From an uncultured Synechococcus sp. (GTDB lineage: Bacteria > Cyanobacteriota > Cyanobacteriia > PCC-6307 > Cyanobiaceae), in NCBI GenBank assembly GCA_937930135.1, contig CALGVO010000182.1, positions 1-60,854 of the forward strand: a stretch of DNA of 60,854 nt, in the 5' to 3' direction. The notes below the pieces were generated by a model that was not told the DNA's origin, ran no database searches, and saw nothing but the letters and a program-made list of their open reading frames with translations. Made by a program: the position numbers and the translations under genes. This document shows positions 16,791-24,948 of this stretch, piece by piece; the first letter of the stretch is position 1, and every line of letters begins with the position of its first letter.

Positions 16791-18039
16791 GGCCGCAGGC
16801 TGTCACCTGTCCTACCAGCTCCCGCCCTTCCCACGGTTGATTGGCCGCCAGGGGCGCATCGGCTGACCGACGTGACTGCCGCCAGCGCTGCTGGGGGTCG
16901 AACAGCAGCCAGCGGTTGCTGCCGATCTCCAGTCGCTCCTCCGGTTGACCGAGCAGGCGGGAGGGGCCAAAGCAGAGTGCGTTCCAGAGTTGACGCACCG
17001 ACCAGCCACGGACGTTGACCAGCTCCTGCCACAGGGCCGGCAGCACCAGCTGGTGTCCCGCCAGTCCTGGGCGGCGTTCTCCGGGCGGCAGCAGGCAGTC
17101 TTCCTCGTCGAGCGGCACCGCGTGCACCGCCACGGCCGTCAGGGTGCCCCGCTCCAACGCTTCGATCAGGGCCTGCCGGTCTTCCGGGCCCCCCAGAGAC
17201 GGGGTGATGCACCAGCCGGTCTCCGTGGGCTGCAGGCTGGCGCTGTCGGCCACGAGGTGCCACCAGCAGACGCTGGCCTGCTGTTGCACGGCCGCCGCCC
17301 TGAGCTGGTTGACGCCGGCGGCCGTGGACAGGTTCATCAGGCAGAGACGGCGTTCCGGATGCTGGCGCTGCAGTTCGAGCAGCTGGCCCAGGGGCAGGGT
17401 TTCACTGGCGACCGGATCTGGAGGCCAGCCGGCCCGCAGGGTCTCCACCCCTTCGCGCACCATGCCGTTCCCCTGGATCTGGGGGTCGCGTGGCGCCAGC
17501 AGCAGCGGGGCCGTGCCCATCTCTCCCAGCACCAGGGCCCGCTGCAGCAGGGGAATCGGCGGACAGTGGGCATCGTCGGCGAGGCCGATGGCGCCATGCT
17601 CCAGCAGGTCACCATGGGCGGAAAACTGCTCGCCGCGTCCGCCGCAACTGAACCCGCCCCAGAGATGCAGCCGCACCCCCAGCTCAGGGCGTTGGAACCC
17701 CTGGAGCCGTTCGACCCTGTCGCGCCAGGATTCGGCCCGAGGCAGCAGGGCCACCTGGCCGTAGCCCGCCCGAGCGGCGGCGCGGCACAGGCTCTCCAGC
17801 GTTTCCGCCTGGCCGTTGAGGGGCTGCTCAAGAACGGAGTGGGGATCGACCAGCAAAGGCGCCAGCAGTGCCTTGGGCATGGCCTGCGCTTCGATGCTCT
17901 CCCGCTGGGCCAACTGTCTGGCGTCGTCACCCAACCCCACCAGCGCTCCGTCGCGGATCAGGGCGGCGCCCTGCTCAATCGGATCCTGGTCGCTGCCGAT
18001 CAGGATCCGGACCGGATCCAGCAGCATGGTGTGCGGCAT
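16762..18039 (-). CDS. Dihydroorotase-like amidohydrolase, probably inactive
   Basis: The 425-residue protein keeps the length and outline of class I dihydroorotase (PyrC), including an HLWGGFSCGG-type strand and a C-terminal subdomain. The metal-binding DxHxHxR motif, however, has become DPHSVLEQP (His67 kept, second His is Val69, Arg is Glu71). I find no clear carbamylated Lys motif. It probably lacks dihydroorotase activity. Non-catalytic dihydroorotases can act as structural partners of aspartate carbamoyltransferase, which is one possibility here. It follows the phosphatase gene by 4 bp. Confidence 0.72.
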   Translation of the reverse strand: MPHTMLLDPVRILIGSDQDPIEQGAALIRDGALVGLGDDARQLAQRESIEAQAMPKALLAPLLVDPHSVLEQPLNGQAETLESLCRAAARAGYGQVALLPRAESWRDRVERLQGFQRPELGVRLHLWGGFSCGGRGEQFSAHGDLLEHGAIGLADDAHCPPIPLLQRALVLGEMGTAPLLLAPRDPQIQGNGMVREGVETLRAGWPPDPVASETLPLGQLLELQRQHPERRLCLMNLSTAAGVNQLRAAAVQQQASVCWWHLVADSASLQPTETGWCITPSLGGPEDRQALIEALERGTLTAVAVHAVPLDEEDCLLPPGERRPGLAGHQLVLPALWQELVNVRGWSVRQLWNALCFGPSRLLGQPEERLEIGSNRWLLFDPQQRWRQSRRSADAPLAANQPWEGRELVGQVTACGLMTPETHCD

Positions 18040-18043
18040 GGAC

Positions 18044-19372
18044 TCAGAGAGCTCCGGCGGCCGTGCGGTCGAGCACGCCCCCCAGATGGGAGGTGAGATT
18101 CAGACAGGTCACCACCGCAGGCTGGCCAGGATCGACGGGCATGTCGATCACGGTGACGCCGCCGTTCCCTTGTTTCACCGCCCAGATGTCGGCTGGGGAC
18201 AGGCCGAGCAGGTGGCAGAGGATCGTTTTGTTCACAGCGTCGTGGGCCACCACCAGGGCCGTTTCCTCTGGATCCAGGCTCGCGGCGATCGTCGTCCAGG
18301 TGTGCACCGACCGTTCCCACACCTGTTGGATCGTTTCCCCTTCCGGCATCTGCACCGTATGCGGCGAGCGTTTCCATTCCGCCAGCAGATCGCCCCACTG
18401 GGCCTGAATCTCCGCTTCCAACTTGCCTTCCCAGAGTCCGTGGCCGATCTCCACCAGCCCCCCGGTCACGGTGAGGGGCACCCCGGGGTGGGAGCGAAGA
18501 ATGCCCTCCGCCGTCTGCCGCGGGCGCGACATGGAGCTGCTGTAGGCCCGTTGCAGCGGCACGGGTGCGAGGAAGGCGCGGGCCGCTTCCGCCTGGGCGT
18601 GGCCGTTGGCGTTGAGGGGGATATCGATCTGTCCCTGGAAGCGGCCATCCCGGTTCCAGTTCGTTTCACCGTGGCGGACGAGCACCAGACGGGCGCCCTT
18701 GCCCTTGGCCGGCAAGGGCTGACCGAGATGGCTGCTGTTGTTGAGGCACTCGATCTGAACGCTGTGCCCCTCGCCGCTCGGCTGGAGGTTGAAGACCGAC
18801 AGGGAGGCGTTGTCGAGTTGCAGGCGTCGGAAGCCACGCTCCGGTTCTCCCAGCAGCACCAGGATCAGGCAGCGCAGGATCGCGTTGTGTCCCACCACCA
18901 GAACAGTGCTGTCGCCATCCACTGGATGGCGTTGCAGCAGGGTCTGAAGGAAGTGGCGCGCCTGCTCCATCAGGTCGGGGATCGGGCGATAGCGGCTGCC
19001 ATCCGCCCGGGTGAGCTCCAGCTCTTCCGGCCGGAGCCTCCAGGCCTGGTAAGCCTCCGGATCGCGTTGGGCGCGCTCATCGGCGGTCAGTCCGCTCCAG
19101 GGTTCCAGGTCGACTTCCAGCAGTCCCTCATCCAGCACCGGTTGCAGGTTGTCGCTGCGCACGCCCAGGATCGCGGCGGTGGTGGCTGCGGCCCGCTGAA
19201 GCGGCGAGCTGTAGACAGCGTCGAGGGGGAGATCGATCAGGGCCTGGCCGGTGCGACGGGCTTGGTTCTCCCCTTCGCTCGTCAGCACCGAGAGGTCATT
19301 GCGGCCCTGAATGCGCCGCTCCACATTGAAACTGCTCAGGCCATGGCGAACCAGGAGAAGACGCAAGGTCAC
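18044..19372 (-). CDS. Two-domain histidine phosphatase (phosphoglycerate mutase superfamily)
   Basis: This 442-residue protein is a tandem of two phosphoglycerate-mutase-like domains. Domain 1 opens with RLLLVRHGLSSFNVERRIQG (residues 3-22) and domain 2 with RLVLVRHGETNWNRDGRFQG (about 229-248). Each carries the RHG catalytic His. The later catalytic His is also present (VVGHNAILRC in domain 1, VVAHDAVNKTI in domain 2). Proteins of this layout in cyanobacteria include metal-independent phosphoserine phosphatases, so serine synthesis is as likely as glycolysis; sequence alone does not settle it. Confidence 0.85.
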   Translation of the reverse strand: MTLRLLLVRHGLSSFNVERRIQGRNDLSVLTSEGENQARRTGQALIDLPLDAVYSSPLQRAAATTAAILGVRSDNLQPVLDEGLLEVDLEPWSGLTADERAQRDPEAYQAWRLRPEELELTRADGSRYRPIPDLMEQARHFLQTLLQRHPVDGDSTVLVVGHNAILRCLILVLLGEPERGFRRLQLDNASLSVFNLQPSGEGHSVQIECLNNSSHLGQPLPAKGKGARLVLVRHGETNWNRDGRFQGQIDIPLNANGHAQAEAARAFLAPVPLQRAYSSSMSRPRQTAEGILRSHPGVPLTVTGGLVEIGHGLWEGKLEAEIQAQWGDLLAEWKRSPHTVQMPEGETIQQVWERSVHTWTTIAASLDPEETALVVAHDAVNKTILCHLLGLSPADIWAVKQGNGGVTVIDMPVDPGQPAVVTCLNLTSHLGGVLDRTAAGAL

Positions 19373-19422
19373 CGCATCAAGGCGTAGGCGCGGTCATCGT
19401 ATGGGCCCGTTCTGCCGTCACG

Positions 19423-20847
19423 GTGTCACCCACATGTCCCGGTCGCCGGGGAGAATCGACACCAGTTGCCGCCGGTCCGTTGACCTCCCCTCCGATCGGA
19501 CGCATCGCTTCCTTCAAAGGCTTCCTGGCCGTTCTGTCCCTGCTGCTGGCGGTGACCGTCTGGGTTGTGGGGTTGATGGACAGCCTCAGTCGACCTTCGG
19601 TGGCCCCCGCCTTGTCGCAGCAGCAGCAGGAGATGGCCCTCCTGGCGGGCCCAGCCTTGCCCGAACCGGTCCGCCCTCTCCTGGTGGGGGCTGATCCTGC
19701 TCAGGTCCTCCTGGAGTCTCTCCAGGAGATTCCTCTGGATCGCCTCGATGACCGTCAGCGTCTGCTGCTGGCCGCTCTCGAGACCGATGCGGAGCAGCAA
19801 CAGCGGCTGCTGGCAGCTCCCCTGGGTGGTGCTGCATTGAATCCGCTTCAGCGGGCCCTCGCGGACGATTCAGACCGAACCAGCCTCTCGTCGGCTGAAC
19901 GGCGGCTCCTGGAGGTGGCTCCGGCAGACCCGCTGCTCCGGCAGGTGAGCTGTCTGGCCTTGGGCGGCACGGCACAGGAGTGTCAGCAGCCCGCTGTCGC
20001 CCGCTCCACCGCCCGGCGTCTGTTGTTGGCCGAGCTGCTCCCCCTGCTCGCGCTGCTGTTGGGAGTCGGTTTGCTCCTGCGCCATCTCTGGTTGCTGTGG
20101 CGTCGTGACCTACCGCGCTGGCCCAGGCTTCAGGGGCTTCCCCTCAGTCTCATCGACATGGTGCTGCTGGTGGCCGGAGGGTTCGTGGTGCTCGGTGAAG
20201 TGCTGCTGCCCCTGGTGGTCAGTCCGCTCACGAGCTGGATCACGCGCGATCTCCGCGGCCCTCTCAGTCAGGCTGCCGCCGTTGTCGTGGGCTACTCCGC
20301 TCTGGCTTTGCCGCCGCTGCTGATCATCAAGCAGCAGCTCGGCGGTCTCGACTGCCGCGAAGCGCCGGAGGGAGGCTGGCTGCAGTGGCGGCTGCAGCCG
20401 GTGAGCCAGGGCCTCGTGCAGGGCGGAAGGGCCTGGCTGATGGTGATGCCTCCGGTGGCCTTGACCGGCTGGTTGATGGGGCGCTTGCTCGGTGATCAGG
20501 GTGGGAGCAACCCTTTGCTTGAGCTGGTGTTGCGCAGTCGGGATGGCTGGGCCCTGGCCCTCCTGGCCACCACCGCGGTGCTGCTGGCCCCCTTGTTTGA
20601 GGAAATGGTGTTCCGCGGCGTGCTGCTACCGGTGCTGGGGCGCAGCATCGGTCGCGGTTGGAGCGTGCTTCTGAGTGCGCTCGTCTTTGCTGTGGCCCAT
20701 CTCAGCATCGGTGAGTTGCCGCCGCTGCTCGTGTTGGGGCTGGGGCTGGGGCTTCTGAGACTGAGCAGCGGTCGACTCTTCCCCTGCGTGGTGATGCATG
20801 CCTTCTGGAACGGCGCCACCTTCCTCAATCTGATCTTGTTGGCCTGA
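19423..20847 (+). CDS. CPBP-family (CAAX-type) intramembrane metalloprotease
   Basis: This 474-residue multi-pass protein has the Rce1/CPBP signature in its C-terminal third: LFEEMVFRGVLLP (EExxxR), FAVAHLS and MHAFWN, the glutamates and histidines that form the active site. An N-terminal membrane helix (FKGFLAVLSLLLAVTVWVVG) is followed by a roughly 150-residue soluble extracytoplasmic domain, then several membrane helices. The substrate is unknown. The start may be ATG 19423 or TTG 19480. The long insert between the first and second helices is typical of the picocyanobacterial branch. Confidence 0.85.
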   Translation: MSPTCPGRRGESTPVAAGPLTSPPIGRIASFKGFLAVLSLLLAVTVWVVGLMDSLSRPSVAPALSQQQQEMALLAGPALPEPVRPLLVGADPAQVLLESLQEIPLDRLDDRQRLLLAALETDAEQQQRLLAAPLGGAALNPLQRALADDSDRTSLSSAERRLLEVAPADPLLRQVSCLALGGTAQECQQPAVARSTARRLLLAELLPLLALLLGVGLLLRHLWLLWRRDLPRWPRLQGLPLSLIDMVLLVAGGFVVLGEVLLPLVVSPLTSWITRDLRGPLSQAAAVVVGYSALALPPLLIIKQQLGGLDCREAPEGGWLQWRLQPVSQGLVQGGRAWLMVMPPVALTGWLMGRLLGDQGGSNPLLELVLRSRDGWALALLATTAVLLAPLFEEMVFRGVLLPVLGRSIGRGWSVLLSALVFAVAHLSIGELPPLLVLGLGLGLLRLSSGRLFPCVVMHAFWNGATFLNLILLA

Positions 20848-20934
20848 AGGGGAACGGGCCTGTGAGCATCTGATGTTTCGAGCTTGCGGCAGTACGTTCG
20901 GAATGGTTCACTGGCCCATTGGTCGGTCTGTGCC

Positions 20935-21387
20935 GTGACTGCCGTTCCCCAACCTCGATCTGCGTCTGCTGCGCGGAGCAACACGAACAATGCCTTGGAG
21001 TTGATTCAAGGGTCGTTGTCGGCGCAGAAAGTGGCCCGGCGATCCCCCTTGCTGGCAGGACTGCATCGTGCCGCTGACGGCAGCCTGGTGGGGGTGTTTG
21101 CGGCTGTGCTGGTGCTCACCGGGTTGACGCTGCATTGGCAGCACCGCTGGACCCTGGCGTTTCAACGGCTGGACGACACCCGTTCCCTGTCCCACCGCCT
21201 CACCGAGTCCACGGCCATGCTGGAGCGGCATCTGCTTGAGAAGGGGCGTCTCCCCAAGACCCTGGTGCCCACCAAGGTGTCGAATCTCGTGTATCTCGAA
21301 CGCCCGAAGCCGGCCTCGAAGCCCAAGGTCGACCATCTGGCGATGATCGGCGCCTGGATGGAGGAACCCATCCATCAGGGGTATTGA
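20935..21387 (+). CDS. Small bitopic protein upstream of ftsI, FtsL-like in layout
   Basis: Started at GTG 20935 this is a 150-residue protein. It has a basic cytoplasmic N-terminus, one membrane helix (about 49-66, GSLVGVFAAVLVLTGLTL) and then a heptad-like helix (about 68-102, DDTRSLSHRLTESTAMLERHL). A basic segment and an acidic end follow. It stops 4 bp before ftsI. FtsL has this size, topology and gene position in many bacteria. Sequence similarity to FtsL is not evident to me, so the assignment is by architecture and neighbourhood. Confidence 0.72.
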   Translation: MTAVPQPRSASAARSNTNNALELIQGSLSAQKVARRSPLLAGLHRAADGSLVGVFAAVLVLTGLTLHWQHRWTLAFQRLDDTRSLSHRLTESTAMLERHLLEKGRLPKTLVPTKVSNLVYLERPKPASKPKVDHLAMIGAWMEEPIHQGY

Positions 21388-21391
21388 GCTG

Positions 21392-23188
21392 ATGCCTGTC
21401 TCGACGGAGCGCCGGGCCCGTCCGCAGCGGCGGCTCCGCCAGCAGGTCGTGCGCCTCGAGCCCGTCCCTGCTGGTCGGATGCGTCTGGTCTTTGCCCTCC
21501 TCTGCGTGGGTCTGGTGGGCCTGATCGGCAGGATGGCCTGGCTCCAGGTGGTGCAGAGCGATGCCCTGGAGGCCCGGGCCCGTTCCCTTCAGACCCAGAC
21601 GACCGATCCTCTGGGGAAGCGTCGACCGATCGTCGATCGCTCAGGCCGCTTGGTGGCACTGGATGAGGAACGGTTTCGGCTCTGGGCCCACCCTCGTTAT
21701 TTCAATTTTCCCGGCGACGATCCCCAGCAGGTGCGCCCTCCACTGGATGTGGCCCGACGCCTCTCGGGATTGCTGGCCGTGCCGATGGCGGAGCTCATGA
21801 AGCGCATGGGAGACCGCCCATCGGGCATTCGCCTGGCCGAAGCCATCGATCCGGAAACGGCGGCCGAAATTCGACGTCTCGGCATCAGTGGTCTTGATCT
21901 CGAGGCCTATCCCTATCGGGTGTATCCCCAGGGAGATCTGTTCGCCAATGTGGTGGGTTTTCTTAATCAGGAGCGCGTGCCTCAGGCGGGTCTGGAACAG
22001 AGCCGACATGACGACCTGCTGCGCCACGAGCAGTCGCGCAGCCTGCGCCGAGGAGCCGATGGCACGCCTCTGCCCGACAACCTCAGCCCCGGGGTGTTCT
22101 TTGGCGATGATCTTCGTCTCCAGCTCACCCTCGATGCCCGCCTGCAGCAGCTGGCGGCCAAGGCTCTCACCGCCCAGGTGAAGCAGTGGAAGGCCAAGAA
22201 AGGTGTGGCAATCGTGATGGATGTGCGCAACGGCGAACTGCTGGCGCTCGCCTCCACCCCCACCTACGACCCGAATCGTTACTGGTCGTTCGCTCCGGGG
22301 CGTTTCCGCGAGTGGTCGGTGCAGGATCTCTATGAACCAGGCTCGACGTTCAAGCCGATCAACCTGGCTATCGCCCTGCAGGAGGGGGTGATTCAACCGA
22401 AAGGATCGGTGAATGATGTGGGGCAGCTGCAGATCGGCGGTTGGCCGATCTTCAACCACGATCGACAGGCCAATGGCGTGATCGATTTCCCCACCTTGCT
22501 CCAGGTGTCGAGCAACGTGGGGATGGTGCAGGCGATGCGCAACCTCAAACCTTCCCTTTACTGGGACTGGTTGGAACGGCTGGGGCTGGAAGCGCGACCC
22601 GATACCGATCTGCCCGGGGCCCAGGCCGGTCAGCTGAAGACGAAAGAGCAGTTCACCAGTCAGCCGATCGAACCGGCCACCGCCGCTTTCGGTCAGGGCT
22701 TCGCCCTGACTCCCCTGAAACTCACCCAGCTGCACGCCATGCTGGCGAATGGAGGTCGCCTGGTCAGCCCCCACATCACCCGCGGTCTCCGCTCCGGCGA
22801 TGCTCTGGCCGGCTCGAGTCCGCCGAAAGGTCAGCAGCTGCTCAAGCCTGAGGTCACCCGTACCGTGATGGCCTGGATGGAGTCGGTGGTCGATCAGGGC
22901 AGTGGCAAGGGGGTCAAGACGCCGGGATATCGCATCGGCGGCAAGACCGGCACGGCGCAGAAGGCGCGCAACGGGGTGTACATCCCCGGCGCCCGGATCT
23001 GCAGTTTTGTGGCCACCCTGCCGGTGAATGATCCTCGCTTCGTGGTGCTGGTGGTGGTGGACGAACCGCAGGGCGGCAATGCCTACGGCTCCACGGTGGC
23101 CGTGCCTGTTGCCAAACAGATCATCGATGGTCTGCTGGTCCTGGAACAGATTCCACCCCAGGTGCCCGCCACCGCCAAACGCGGGTGA
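21392..23188 (+). CDS. ftsI: Septal peptidoglycan transpeptidase (penicillin-binding protein)
   Basis: FtsI cross-links septal peptidoglycan during division. The 598-residue class B penicillin-binding protein has an N-terminal membrane anchor (about 31-55) and a dimerisation domain with RRPIVDRSGRLVAL. Its transpeptidase motifs are STFK (Ser318, Lys321), SSN (373-375) and KTG (518-520). Homology to the FtsI/PBP3 branch rather than the elongation PBP2 is supported by the preceding FtsL-like gene and by GGKTGTAQKA; a paralogue is possible. Confidence 0.9.
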   Translation: MPVSTERRARPQRRLRQQVVRLEPVPAGRMRLVFALLCVGLVGLIGRMAWLQVVQSDALEARARSLQTQTTDPLGKRRPIVDRSGRLVALDEERFRLWAHPRYFNFPGDDPQQVRPPLDVARRLSGLLAVPMAELMKRMGDRPSGIRLAEAIDPETAAEIRRLGISGLDLEAYPYRVYPQGDLFANVVGFLNQERVPQAGLEQSRHDDLLRHEQSRSLRRGADGTPLPDNLSPGVFFGDDLRLQLTLDARLQQLAAKALTAQVKQWKAKKGVAIVMDVRNGELLALASTPTYDPNRYWSFAPGRFREWSVQDLYEPGSTFKPINLAIALQEGVIQPKGSVNDVGQLQIGGWPIFNHDRQANGVIDFPTLLQVSSNVGMVQAMRNLKPSLYWDWLERLGLEARPDTDLPGAQAGQLKTKEQFTSQPIEPATAAFGQGFALTPLKLTQLHAMLANGGRLVSPHITRGLRSGDALAGSSPPKGQQLLKPEVTRTVMAWMESVVDQGSGKGVKTPGYRIGGKTGTAQKARNGVYIPGARICSFVATLPVNDPRFVVLVVVDEPQGGNAYGSTVAVPVAKQIIDGLLVLEQIPPQVPATAKRG

Positions 23189-23251
23189 TTCAGGAGGCTG
23201 TCAGTTCGAAAACCGCCGCTACGTTACGGGCACTGAGCCTTTCTCAACCCC

Positions 23252-24424
23252 ATGGCCACCCTTCTCGAGCAGTTGTCCGCCATGACCGTTGTCGTGGCCG
23301 ACACCGGTGACCTTGAGGCGATCCGTCGATTCACTCCCCGGGATGCCACCACGAATCCTTCGCTAATCCTCGCTGCTGCACAGATTCCTGCCTATCAGAG
23401 CCTGATCGATGAGGCCCTGCGCTCCTCTCGCAAGCTCATCGGTGAGAACGCACCCGTGGAAGATGTGGTGCACGAGGCGCTGGATGAGATCAGTGTGATC
23501 TTCGGAAAGCAGATCCTCAAGATCGTTCCCGGCCGGGTGTCGACGGAAGTGGATGCGCGCCTCAGCTACGACACCGACGCCACGATCGCCAAGGGGCGCA
23601 AACTGATGCGGCTCTACAACGATGCCGGCATCAGCAACGATCGTGTGCTGATCAAGATCGCGTCCACCTGGGAAGGCATCAAGGCAGCTGAGATTCTGGA
23701 GAAGGAAGGCATCCACTGCAACCTCACCCTGCTGTTCGGTTTCGGTCAGGCGGTGGCCTGCGCTGAAGCCGGCGTCACCCTGATCTCTCCCTTCGTCGGC
23801 CGCATCCTCGATTGGTACAAGGCGGAGACGGGGCGCGACTCCTATCCGGGTCCGGAGGATCCAGGCGTGCTCTCGGTGACGCGGATCTTCAACTACTTCA
23901 AGACCTACGGCTACAAGACCGAGGTGATGGGGGCCAGCTTCCGCAACACCGACGAGATCGTGGAACTGGCTGGCTGTGATCTGCTCACCATTTCTCCCAA
24001 GCTGCTCGATCAGCTGCGTGAGAGTGACGCCGTGTTGACCCGCAAGTTGGATGGCGCCAATCCCACCAGCAGCGAGCCGCAGATTCACGTCGATCGGGAG
24101 CGCTTCGATGCCCTGATGCGCGACGACCGCATGGCGAGCGACAAACTGGGTGAGGGGATCAAGGGCTTCAGCAAGGCGATCGAAACCCTCGAACAGCAGC
24201 TCGCCCATCGCCTCGCCGAACTGGAGGGCGGTTCAGCGTTCCGTCATGCCGTGCAGGAGATCTTCCTGCTCAACGACATGAATGGTGATGGCTCGATCAC
24301 GCGGGATGAATGGCTCGGCAGCGATGCCGTGTTCGATGCCCTGGATCAAGACCATGACGGCCGCCTCACACCCGATGAGGTGCGTCAGGGGTTGGGTGCG
24401 GCCCTGTCGCTCACGACCGTTTGA
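23252..24424 (+). CDS. tal: Transaldolase with C-terminal EF-hand pair
   Basis: Transaldolase exchanges dihydroxyacetone units in the pentose phosphate pathway. The first roughly 330 residues match the TalB class: VVADTGD (Asp17 and Asp20 region), TTNPSL, the Schiff-base Lys135 in VLIKIAST, and CNLTLLFGFGQA. The tail adds two canonical EF-hand loops, D342-MNGDGSITRD-E353 and D365-QDHDGRLTPD-E376, with all calcium ligand positions acidic or polar. The fusion is known in cyanobacterial transaldolases. It suggests calcium-dependent stability or control, which I cannot confirm. Confidence 0.95.
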   Translation: MATLLEQLSAMTVVVADTGDLEAIRRFTPRDATTNPSLILAAAQIPAYQSLIDEALRSSRKLIGENAPVEDVVHEALDEISVIFGKQILKIVPGRVSTEVDARLSYDTDATIAKGRKLMRLYNDAGISNDRVLIKIASTWEGIKAAEILEKEGIHCNLTLLFGFGQAVACAEAGVTLISPFVGRILDWYKAETGRDSYPGPEDPGVLSVTRIFNYFKTYGYKTEVMGASFRNTDEIVELAGCDLLTISPKLLDQLRESDAVLTRKLDGANPTSSEPQIHVDRERFDALMRDDRMASDKLGEGIKGFSKAIETLEQQLAHRLAELEGGSAFRHAVQEIFLLNDMNGDGSITRDEWLGSDAVFDALDQDHDGRLTPDEVRQGLGAALSLTTV

Positions 24425-24492
24425 TAGCGATCGTGTTAGTGGCTTCTTTACCTGGTGCGAGCACCATCGGGTCTTGACCTCTTCTCTTTTCC

Positions 24493-24879
24493 GTGAACGC
24501 TCTCGACACCATGCGTGCCCTCGCCGCCAAAGGCGAGTCCCACACCTTCAACGCCGGTGATGTGATCTTCTCCGCCGGTGATGGCGGCTCCTCGATGTTC
24601 GGTGTGCTGGAAGGATCTGTGCGTCTGAACTGGCTCACCGACAAGGGGCTTGAGGGGTATGAGGTGATCGAGGCTGGTCATGTGTTCGGTGCTGGCGCCC
24701 TGGTCACTCCGGATCACCGCCGTCTCGGCACCGCCGTGGCGGAGACCTCCTGTCGCCTGATCGAGATGAACAGGGAGAAGTTTCTGTTTGCTGTGCAGGA
24801 AGCACCGATGTTCGCCATCGAACTGCTGGCGTCGGTGGATGAGCGACTGCGTGACCTCAAGCTCAAGGCTCACACCTGA
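24493..24879 (+). CDS. Stand-alone cyclic-nucleotide-binding-domain protein
   Basis: This 128-residue protein starting at GTG 24493 is a single CRP/FNR-type effector domain (FNAGDVIFSAGDGGSSMFGVLEGSVRLNW, then AGHVFGAGALV). It has the beta-roll outline and a final helix (MFAIELLASVDERLRDL) where CRP has its dimerisation helix. There is no helix-turn-helix, so it is not a DNA-binding regulator by itself. The Arg and Glu that bind cAMP phosphate and ribose in CRP are not clearly kept, so the ligand is unknown. An intrinsic terminator follows. Confidence 0.85.
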   Translation: MNALDTMRALAAKGESHTFNAGDVIFSAGDGGSSMFGVLEGSVRLNWLTDKGLEGYEVIEAGHVFGAGALVTPDHRRLGTAVAETSCRLIEMNREKFLFAVQEAPMFAIELLASVDERLRDLKLKAHT

Positions 24880-24907
24880 GTCGACAACCAGCGTTTCCCG
24901 CTGATCG

Positions 24908-24940
24908 ACGCCGACCCTCCCTAGGGTCGGCGTTCTGTTT
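24908..24940 (+). terminator. Rho-independent terminator
   Basis: ACGCCGACCCT (24908-24918) pairs perfectly with AGGGTCGGCGT (24923-24933) around a four-base loop, followed by TCTGTTT. It lies 29 bp after the stop of the cNMP-binding-domain gene and just before the photolyase-like gene. It is the clearest intrinsic terminator in the window. Confidence 0.85.
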
Positions 24941-24948
24941 GGCAGGTG

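Noticed and set aside
24425..24492. Palindrome TGGTGCGAGCACCA before the cNMP-binding gene as a CRP-type operator
   Set aside because: The 6-bp arms with a 2-bp gap are short, do not match the TGTGA-N6-TCACA pattern, and could be chance in GC-rich DNA.
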